Of a stretch of 64,000 bases of DNA, positions 43,161 to 49,407 are shown one piece after another; within the stretch, counting starts at the first letter, position 1, and each line of letters opens with the position of its first letter. Under the pieces are notes generated by a model. The model made no database searches and was not told the origin of the DNA. It saw only the letters and a list, made by a program, of their open reading frames with translations. Source of the stretch: G016234445 sp964438865 (GTDB lineage: Bacteria > Chloroflexota > Dehalococcoidia > Tepidiformales > Tepidiformaceae); the NCBI GenBank assembly GCA_964438865.1, contig CAYTMI010000007.1, positions 62,001 to 126,000 on the forward strand. Reading direction: 5' to 3'. Both the position numbers and the translations under genes were made by a program.

Positions 43161-43278
43161 CCCGGACTTGACCCACATCACAGCGGCCCCGGCGAATCCG
43201 TGCGAGATTTCACAATCGTGGCCCGTGTGCTACTATTCCGCGGGTTACCCCCAATCCTTCTTTCGCATCACATCCCCC

Positions 43279-43299
43279 CGGTCCGGCAAACCCGGACCG
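43279..43299 (+). promoter_or_regulatory. Leader hairpin upstream of etfB
   Basis: CGGTCCGG-CAAAC-CCGGACCG gives an 8-bp stem 25 bases before the etfB GTG and just before its GGAGG. Without a U-tract it is not a terminator. It could stabilise the mRNA or tune translation. A TACTAT box lies at about 43230. Confidence 0.35.
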
Positions 43300-43324
43300 C
43301 AGCCGCAGGAGGCTCAGCCAGCGC

Positions 43325-44128
43325 GTGAACATCATCGTTTGCGTCAAGCAAATCCCCGACCCGGAAACGCCCTCATCGTCCTTCAAGGTCGATGAAGCGG
43401 CGAAGAAGGTCATCCCCGCCCAGGGCATTGCCCCTGTGGTCAACCCCTTCGACCCCCAGGCGACCGAAGCCGCCCTCCGCCTCAATGAGGCCGACGGCGG
43501 CGGCAAGGTCACCGTCATCAGCCTTGGCCCCGAATCGGCCCGCGACGCAATCAAGCACGCGCTCGCGATGGGCGCCGACGAAGGCATCCTCCTCAACGAC
43601 CCCGCCTTCGACGGCATCGACAACTTCCAGACCGCGGTCGCCCTGGCGAAGGCCATCCACAAGGTCGGCGAGTTCGACCTCATCCTGATGGGCCGCTCCG
43701 CTGCCGACTGGGACATGGGTGTCGTGCCGTTTGGCGTCGGGCAGATCCTCGACGTCCCCGTCGTTAGCGTCGCCAAGGCGATCGAGAAGAACGGCAGCAG
43801 CGTCAAGGTCGAGCGCGTCCTCGACGACGGCTTCCAGACGGTCGAGGCGCCGCTTCCCGCCATCGTCTCGATCTCGAACGAGTTCGGCGAGCCACGTTAC
43901 CCGCAGCTTCGCCAGATCATGCTCGCCGCCAGGAAAACGGTGCAGATCTGGAGCGCCGCCGACATCGGCCTCGGCGCTGATGAAGGCGGTGCGGCCAATC
44001 GCTGGCTCCCCCTCGAAGCTCTCTACGTCCCCAAGGTCGAAAGCAACGTCGAGATCATCGAAGGCGATTCGCCCGAGGAAAAGGCGCGCAACCTCGCCCT
44101 GAAGCTCCGCGCCGCCAAGCTCATCTAA
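43325..44128 (+). CDS. etfB: Electron transfer flavoprotein beta subunit
   Basis: A 267-residue ETF beta. NIIVCVKQIPDPETP is the family opening, followed by PFDPQATEAALRLNEADGGGKVTVISLGP and ADWDMGVVPFGVGQILDVPVV, the AMP-binding region. It pairs with EtfA to shuttle electrons from acyl-CoA dehydrogenases or related flavoenzymes. GTG start; the best ribosome binding site (GGAGG) is 13 bases upstream, rather far. Confidence 0.95.
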   Translation: MNIIVCVKQIPDPETPSSSFKVDEAAKKVIPAQGIAPVVNPFDPQATEAALRLNEADGGGKVTVISLGPESARDAIKHALAMGADEGILLNDPAFDGIDNFQTAVALAKAIHKVGEFDLILMGRSAADWDMGVVPFGVGQILDVPVVSVAKAIEKNGSSVKVERVLDDGFQTVEAPLPAIVSISNEFGEPRYPQLRQIMLAARKTVQIWSAADIGLGADEGGAANRWLPLEALYVPKVESNVEIIEGDSPEEKARNLALKLRAAKLI

Positions 44129-44138
44129 GGACTGAACG

Positions 44139-45101
44139 ATGCCCGGGATCCTCGTTGTCGCTGAAACCGTTGATGGCGCGGTCGCGCCTGTCTCCTTCGA
44201 ACTGCTCGGCGCCGCCCGCCAGCTTTCCGCCCAGGGCGCTGGCTCCGTCACCGCATTCGTCGCCGGCCCCGAATCGCTCGGCGCCGCACTCATCTCCCGC
44301 GGCGCCGACGCGGTGATCGCAGGGACCAACGCCGCCCTCGCCTCTGGCACCACCGAAGTGCTCGTCCCCGCGGTCACGGCGGCCATCCAGCAGTCCGGCG
44401 CGGACATCGTCCTCCTCGGCCAGACAAGCTTCGGCCGCGACCTCGGGCCAGCCCTCGCCTTCAGCCTGAAGACCGCCGTCGCCATGGACTGCGTCGAACT
44501 CAAGATCGACGGCGGCCGCCTGCGGGTCACCCGCGGTTGCTACGGCGGCAACGCCCGCGCCGAACACACCTGGAAGGCCAGCCCCCAGGTGGCGACGGTC
44601 AAGGCCAAGTCCTTCGACGCGCTCGAAGCCGACGCCAGCCGTAGCGGCTCGACCACCGCGATCGACGTCGCCGGCGAAGCCCTCGTGAAAGTCCTCGGCA
44701 CCACCCAGGCCGAGACCACGGGCGTGCGGCTGGAAGATGCCGCCGTCGTGGTCAGCGGCGGCCGCGGCCTCGGCGACCCAAGCGCCTTCAGGATGCTGGA
44801 GGAACTGTCCGGCCTGCTCAAGGGCGCGACGGGCGCGAGCCGGGCCGCCTGCGACCTTGGCTGGTATCCCCCGTCCCAGCAGGTTGGCCTCACCGGCAAG
44901 ACGGTCTCGCCGGGCCTCTACATCGCCGTCGCCATCAGCGGCGCCAGCCAGCACATGGCCGGCATGGCCGGTTCCAAGGCCATCGTCGCCATCAACAAGG
45001 ACGGTGACGCGAACATGGTGAAGGTCAGCAAGTTCGCCATCGTCGATGACTACAGGAAGGTCGTCCCGGCGCTGATCGAGGAGATCAAGAAGCTCGCCTG
45101 A
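44139..45101 (+). CDS. etfA: Electron transfer flavoprotein alpha subunit
   Basis: A 320-residue ETF alpha with the C-terminal FAD domain: VVSGGRGLGDPSAFRMLEELSGLL, GASRAACDLGWYPPSQQVGLTGKTVSPGLYIAVAISGASQHMAGM and KAIVAINKDGDANMVKVSKFAIVDDY. It receives electrons as a heterodimer with EtfB and passes them to the quinone pool. The ATG is 10 bases after etfB, with AAGGACTGA as ribosome binding site. A strong terminator follows. Confidence 0.96.
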   Translation: MPGILVVAETVDGAVAPVSFELLGAARQLSAQGAGSVTAFVAGPESLGAALISRGADAVIAGTNAALASGTTEVLVPAVTAAIQQSGADIVLLGQTSFGRDLGPALAFSLKTAVAMDCVELKIDGGRLRVTRGCYGGNARAEHTWKASPQVATVKAKSFDALEADASRSGSTTAIDVAGEALVKVLGTTQAETTGVRLEDAAVVVSGGRGLGDPSAFRMLEELSGLLKGATGASRAACDLGWYPPSQQVGLTGKTVSPGLYIAVAISGASQHMAGMAGSKAIVAINKDGDANMVKVSKFAIVDDYRKVVPALIEEIKKLA

Positions 45102-45130
45102 GCCTACTTCTCGATCGACAGGAACGCCCG

Positions 45131-45161
45131 ACGGGGGCGCCCGGTTGGGCGCCCCCGTTTG
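45131..45161. terminator. Bidirectional rho-independent terminator after etfBA
   Basis: ACGGGGGCGCCC-GGTT-GGGCGCCCCCGT gives a 12-bp perfect stem (45131-45158), followed by a T-rich run GTTTGTGTTTG on the plus strand. It ends the etfBA operon and could also stop transcription of the minus-strand nitroreductase cluster. Confidence 0.88.
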
Positions 45162-45220
45162 TGTTTGTGGAAGCTCGGCTCAGCGCGTGGCCACCGCGGC
45201 CTCCGGTCCGTGCAGTTCGG

Positions 45221-45283
45221 TTAGTCGCAGTCGTCGATTGTGCCCCAGGAGCCGGAGTCGTCGGTGCAGACGATACCGCGCAT
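45221..45283 (-). CDS. Candidate 20-residue micro-ORF
   Basis: ATG 45283 is preceded by GGTGAGGAG at good spacing and opens a 20-codon frame, MRGIVCTDDSGSWGTIDDCD, ending at TAA. The peptide is acidic with two cysteines. It would be the last gene of the minus-strand nitroreductase cluster, before the terminator at 45131-45161. The strong ribosome binding site is the only support; a chance frame is quite possible. Confidence 0.25.
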   Translation of the reverse strand: MRGIVCTDDSGSWGTIDDCD

Positions 45284-45432
45284 CTCAGTCTCCTCACCCC
45301 AATCTCGCGCGCCGCCCCGAACCGGGACACGGCCGACCGGCCCAAGCGGGGGTACCTATCGGTTCGCAATCCGGGATCGGGCCCTGGCTGCCAGGAGGTT
45401 ACTGGCGCTTGGCGTGCTGGGGGCCATCCCGC

Positions 45433-45777
45433 TCAGGGGAGGAGGCTGGGGTTCATCGCGACGCCGTTGTGGATGAGGAAGCTGCGGACGATGTTGGCCT
45501 CGTCGCGGCTCCCGGTTTCCGCCTCGAAGTGTTCTATGTGTTCCATGTACTCACGGCGCGCGCGGGTGCGGAGGACCAAGGTGTCGCGGTCCTTCCCCGG
45601 CTTCAGACAGTCGTCGATGATCTCGTCGGGGGTCTTCGCGACGCGTGCGCAGAAGCGCGACAGCGTCTCGATGAGGTCGTCGGTCACGGACTTCGGCCCC
45701 CAGAGATCAAGGCGGCTCGCGAGCCAGCGGCCGGTTGACTCGGCGTTGCGAACGGTGGCGATGTCTGGCTCAGGCAT
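45433..45777 (-). CDS. Hypothetical protein
   Basis: A 114-residue charged, helical protein (LWGPKSVTDDLIETLSRFCARV, RREYMEHIEHFEAETGSRDEANIVRSFLIHNG). The helical pattern vaguely recalls the SAM-like N-terminal domain of tyrosine recombinases, but no catalytic domain follows. It starts 12 bases after a nitroreductase stop, so it is likely part of that operon. Confidence 0.55.
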   Translation of the reverse strand: MPEPDIATVRNAESTGRWLASRLDLWGPKSVTDDLIETLSRFCARVAKTPDEIIDDCLKPGKDRDTLVLRTRARREYMEHIEHFEAETGSRDEANIVRSFLIHNGVAMNPSLLP

Positions 45778-45789
45778 TGGCTGTGTTCC

Positions 45790-46590
45790 TTATTTGTATG
45801 GCAGACCGAGCATGCGGGAGAGGGCCCGGACCTCGCGTTCGCGCCAGGGAACCGGGGCCGGGCGCTGGACGAGTCCGACCTCCCGCAGTTGCGCGGTCAC
45901 CTTCCCGTCACGGTCGAAGGGCTCGCCGGCGCGTTGTTCGAAGAACATCTTGTCGAAGTCCGGGCGAGGTTCCTGTCCCGCCGCCTCCACCGACTCTGCG
46001 GGATAGCCCAGGAACATCGCCATGACCGGCTCCCAGGTGTCGGGCGTGCGGAGGACTTCCTTCGCACCGGCTTCGTCGAACGGCGCAAGGCAGGCGGCGA
46101 GGCCCTCGTCGGTGGCGGCGAGCATGCCCTGGGCCATCGCCAGGCCGGCGTCGGGGTTGCCTCCGCGTTGCGGGCCTGCGTCCAGGCCCGGCATGAGCAC
46201 CTCGGGCAGCACCACCTGCTGGACGTAGCGGTGGCTCCAGCCGTGCGGAGGGCCGAGCGCGCCGATGTCCACCAGCGCTCCCGACGCGACGGTCGGCCAC
46301 TTTCGTTCCTGCACGGCGACCCGGCGGGCGTCCATGTCGTAGTACCAGAAGATGCAGACGGGCGCGGTGTCGAAGAGCGCTGCGGACAGGGGCGTCTTCA
46401 GCCTGTCCCGTTCTTCCGCCGAGAGGCTGTCGCGATAGGTGACGATGGCCTTGGAGAACGCCGTGTTCACGGCGCGCGACGACCGCCGCGCGGCTTCGAG
46501 GACGACCTGCACTTTCGAGCGTTCGACCGGTCGCCAGGGGACGAAGTACTGGTAGGTGCGCTGACTTCCAACGGTCTTCCGGAACTCCAT
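45790..46590 (-). CDS. Nitroreductase-family protein, copy 2
   Basis: A 266-residue nitroreductase-like flavoprotein. MEFRKTVGSQRTYQYFVPWRPVERSKVQVVLEAARRSSRAVNTAF matches the FMN-phosphate-binding opening of the family, and the C-terminal half has GLAACLAPFDEAGAKEVL and MAMFLGYPAESVEAAG. It is 18 bases downstream of a clear paralogue. GGAGGG precedes the ATG. It probably reduces nitro groups, quinones or enoyl bonds using NAD(P)H. Confidence 0.82.
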   Translation of the reverse strand: MEFRKTVGSQRTYQYFVPWRPVERSKVQVVLEAARRSSRAVNTAFSKAIVTYRDSLSAEERDRLKTPLSAALFDTAPVCIFWYYDMDARRVAVQERKWPTVASGALVDIGALGPPHGWSHRYVQQVVLPEVLMPGLDAGPQRGGNPDAGLAMAQGMLAATDEGLAACLAPFDEAGAKEVLRTPDTWEPVMAMFLGYPAESVEAAGQEPRPDFDKMFFEQRAGEPFDRDGKVTAQLREVGLVQRPAPVPWREREVRALSRMLGLPYK

Positions 46591-46608
46591 TACGCCCTCC
46601 TGATCCTG

Positions 46609-47448
46609 CTAATCGGGGAGCCCGTACTTACGGGCGAGGCCGCGCACTTCGTCCATCCGCCAGGGGAAGGGAGCTTCCTCCTGGATCATGCCGGCGGCGC
46701 GGAGGCGCTCCACCACGGCCGGCTCGCGGTAGAACGGGTGCCCGTAGCGGATTTCGAAGAAGTCCTCCTCGAATGGTTCCCGCGGACGCTGGCCGCCCGC
46801 TTCACGGGATTCGCCCGGGTAACCGAACAGCATCGGCGACGACGGAACCCACGAGTCGGGGATTTCGAGCACCGCCTTCGCGGCGGGAACGCTCACCGAC
46901 GAGAGCAGCGCCCCCAGGCCCTCGTCGAAGGCGGCGAGGAGCGCGTGGTCCTGGGCGATCCCGATGGCAGTGCGCCCAAGGCGCAGGGCTTCGCGCGACA
47001 CGGTCCGGGCGCTGCCGTCGCGGCCGGGCGGACCCATGGGGAGGCGGTCGGGATGGTCGAGGATGGCGCGAAGGTAAGGGACGGCAGTCCCGGTCACGAA
47101 CTCCGGGCTCCAGCCGTGGCTCCGGTTGAGGACGCCGGCGCGCACCAGCTGGCGATATCCCTCCCCGCTGGCCGCCTCTTCGAGGGCGTCGATGTCGGCG
47201 TAGAAGAAGATGTAGACGGGCGCCATATCGAGCTGCGCGGTGGTCGTCGGCGTCTTGAGCGTCGCCATCTGTTCGGGCGTAAGGCGATCGCGGTGGACGA
47301 CGATGGCGCGGACGAAGTCGACCTCGAGCACGCGCGGGGCGCGGTAGATGGCTTCGAGGATCGCCTGGATCTTCTCTCGCTCGACTTCGCGCCAGGGCTC
47401 GAAGAAGCGGATCGACCGGCGCGACCCGACAACGGACTTGAACTCCAT
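46609..47448 (-). CDS. Nitroreductase-family protein, copy 1
   Basis: A 279-residue paralogue of the next gene downstream: MEFKSVVGSRRSIRFFEPWREVEREKIQAILEAIYRAP at the start and GLGALLSSVSVPAAKAVLEIPDSW and MLFGYPGESREAGG near the end. Conserved arginines of the FMN site (SRRSIRFF) are clearer here than in copy 2. A GGGAGGG ribosome binding site precedes the ATG. The tandem pair arose by duplication and may form a heterodimer. Confidence 0.85.
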   Translation of the reverse strand: MEFKSVVGSRRSIRFFEPWREVEREKIQAILEAIYRAPRVLEVDFVRAIVVHRDRLTPEQMATLKTPTTTAQLDMAPVYIFFYADIDALEEAASGEGYRQLVRAGVLNRSHGWSPEFVTGTAVPYLRAILDHPDRLPMGPPGRDGSARTVSREALRLGRTAIGIAQDHALLAAFDEGLGALLSSVSVPAAKAVLEIPDSWVPSSPMLFGYPGESREAGGQRPREPFEEDFFEIRYGHPFYREPAVVERLRAAGMIQEEAPFPWRMDEVRGLARKYGLPD

Positions 47449-47489
47449 CAGTTCCCTCCCCTGGGGCCACGGGCCAGGTGGGCTGGGGG

Positions 47490-48626
47490 CTACCGCTTGA
47501 AGGCCAGGATGTTCACTCCGCCGATCCCGGCGTTGTGGATGAGCCCCACCTTCGCGTTGCCGCCCTTCACCTGCCGCGGGCCTGCCTCGCCGGTGAGCTG
47601 GCGGAAGATCTCGGTAACCATGGCGGCGCCGGTGGCCCCGATGGGATGGCCGCGTGAGATGAGGCCCCCGTCCGTGTTGATGGGGATGTCGCCGGTGATC
47701 TCGGTCCGCCCTTCCCAGACGGCGCGAGCGCCTTCGCCCGGGCCGACGAGTCCGAGGCCCTCTGCCGTGAAGATCTCACCGGGGCTGAAAGCGTCGTGCA
47801 CCTGGGTGACGTCGACGTCCTCGGGGCCGATGCCTGCGCGTTCGTAGGCCTGGCGCGCGAGGCGGGCGACTTCGCCGGAATTGGTTTCGGCGTCGCCGTC
47901 GCTCTCACCCTTCGGTTCGAACTTGCCGGAGCCGGTGGCCCAACCGGCGACAGTCATGCTCCGGCGAGCGCTGTACTTCGCGGCCTTCTCGGCGGCCACG
48001 ATGACCACCGCCGCGGCGCCGTCCGTCGTTGGCGAACACTGGAGGAGCGTGATCGGGTCCGCGATCATCCGTGAGCCCATCACTTCTTCGAGCGTCGTTT
48101 CTTTCTGGTACTGGGCGTAGGGATTCATGGCGCCGTTGCGGTGCGACTTCACGGCCACCTGCGCGAACATCTCGGGGGTGGCGCCGTAGTCGGCCATGTA
48201 GCGCTGCGCTTGGAGCGCATAGGTCGCTGGCATCACGGCGAGGCCCATCACGGTCTGGTAGCTCGCCTGCTCGGAGATCTGCAGCATCCCCCGCTGCATC
48301 TTTTCGAAGCCGACGACGAGGGCGGTTTCGTACACGCCGTGGGCGACGGAGAGGTAGGCTTCGCGGAAGGCGCTTGTGGAACTGCCGCACGCCATCTCAA
48401 TGTTGATGACCGGGATGCCGGTCTGTCCCATTTCCGAAACGACGCTGAGGCCCGCGCCCATGCCGGCAAGGACGCGGCCGACATAGGCCACCTCAATGTC
48501 CTTGAAGGGCACGCCGGAATCGTCGAGCGCGTTCTTGATGGCCTCGCGGCCGAGGTCCTGGAGACTCTTGTCGGGGAACCGTCCGAACCGGTGCAGTCCG
48601 GCGCCCAACACAACTACGTCGCGCAT
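47490..48626 (-). CDS. Thiolase-family protein (SCP-x/lipid-transfer type)
   Basis: A 378-residue thiolase. The nucleophilic cysteine lies in NIEMACGSSTSAFREAY, the histidine of the NEAF-like motif is replaced by VHDAFSPGEIF, and GHPIGATGAAMVTEI carries the conserved GHP histidine. The C-terminal CxG loop of degradative thiolases is absent (HNAGIGGVNIL). This pattern fits the SCP-x-like thiolases that partner with DUF35 OB-fold proteins, as the next gene encodes. Acts on acetoacetyl-CoA or branched/steroid side-chain acyl-CoA. Confidence 0.92.
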   Translation of the reverse strand: MRDVVVLGAGLHRFGRFPDKSLQDLGREAIKNALDDSGVPFKDIEVAYVGRVLAGMGAGLSVVSEMGQTGIPVINIEMACGSSTSAFREAYLSVAHGVYETALVVGFEKMQRGMLQISEQASYQTVMGLAVMPATYALQAQRYMADYGATPEMFAQVAVKSHRNGAMNPYAQYQKETTLEEVMGSRMIADPITLLQCSPTTDGAAAVVIVAAEKAAKYSARRSMTVAGWATGSGKFEPKGESDGDAETNSGEVARLARQAYERAGIGPEDVDVTQVHDAFSPGEIFTAEGLGLVGPGEGARAVWEGRTEITGDIPINTDGGLISRGHPIGATGAAMVTEIFRQLTGEAGPRQVKGGNAKVGLIHNAGIGGVNILAFKR

Positions 48627-48649
48627 CGCTTTTTCCTCTCGAGCCCTGT

Positions 48650-49093
48650 CTAGGCGGGCTTCACTGGCTGTGCCATGAACGAAACGACTGTGTTCCCGGC
48701 TTCGTCGTCCATCACCCGGTGGGCGACAAGCTGCACGCGGTCGCCGATCCGGATGGACTCAGGGTCGCAGTTCGTGGCCACGGTCTGGATGCCGGGGCCA
48801 TCGTCCAGCTTGACCCTGACGATGGCGTAGGGAGGCACCATCGCCGACCCCGGCAGTTGTTGCCGGACGATGGTGAACGTCTCAACGACGCCGGATGTGG
48901 CGAACTCGACGTCTTCCTGGTCGCCGCTTGTGCAGGCGGCGCAATAGGCGCGTTTGGGAAAGAATGGCTCGCCGCAGGCGCGGCAGCGGCCACCGAGCAA
49001 ATGGACCGGCGCGTCGAGCCGGTCGGGGAGCCTGAACATGCCGGGACGTAGGGGCTTCAGCGCCGCCCCCGGGCTTGAGGCACTCGCGCTCAC
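48650..49093 (-). CDS. Zn-ribbon OB-fold (DUF35) thiolase partner
   Basis: A 147-residue protein with a rubredoxin-like zinc ribbon (CRACG and CAAC at about 37-55) followed by an OB-fold (GVVETFTIVRQQLP, YAIVRVKLDDGPGI, GDRVQLV). Such proteins form a complex with HMG-CoA synthase and SCP-x-type thiolases and shuttle CoA intermediates. It lies 23 bases upstream of the thiolase gene. Confidence 0.92.
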   Translation of the reverse strand: MSASASSPGAALKPLRPGMFRLPDRLDAPVHLLGGRCRACGEPFFPKRAYCAACTSGDQEDVEFATSGVVETFTIVRQQLPGSAMVPPYAIVRVKLDDGPGIQTVATNCDPESIRIGDRVQLVAHRVMDDEAGNTVVSFMAQPVKPA

Positions 49094-49147
49094 CCTTCAC
49101 CTCCAGCTTGGCCGCCAAGGGGATGGTATCACGCTCCAGCGGCGGGT

Positions 49148-49294
49148 GTGCGATGTCTGAAGGGAGCCCATCTACGGCGCACCGAGGGTATCGAGCCGTT
49201 CGGCGGCATCGTCAAGAGCGACTGGAAAATGCTCACCTTCATCCGCCCGAAGGACAGCGGAAGGGTACTGTTCCAGCTGTTCGAAGAGGGGTAG
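49148..49294 (+). pseudogene. Remnant of a VOC-family protein (C-terminal fragment)
   Basis: A short open stretch ends TEGIEPFGGIVKSDWKMLTF, then IRPKDSGRVLFQLFEEG and a TAG stop. This resembles the end of VOC/glyoxalase-family acyl-CoA epimerases, where HPK(S/D)-x-G-V-L-x-E-L is conserved. No start, ribosome binding site or N-terminal half is found, so it looks like a decayed gene tail. It lies between the OB-fold gene and the LAL regulator. Confidence 0.4.
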
Positions 49295-49407
49295 GGCGGG
49301 GATCTGGGCCAACGCATCTGATCGACCGCCGGCTCGTGGCGGCCTGTAGGCACTCGAAATCACGGGCGGTGTCCTCCTGCCTGCTTGCGTAGGCTAGAAT
49401 GCCTGCC

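Noticed and set aside
45161..46006. A 281-codon plus-strand frame after etfA
   Set aside because: Starts on the terminator and runs antisense to two minus-strand genes; composition is shadow-like.
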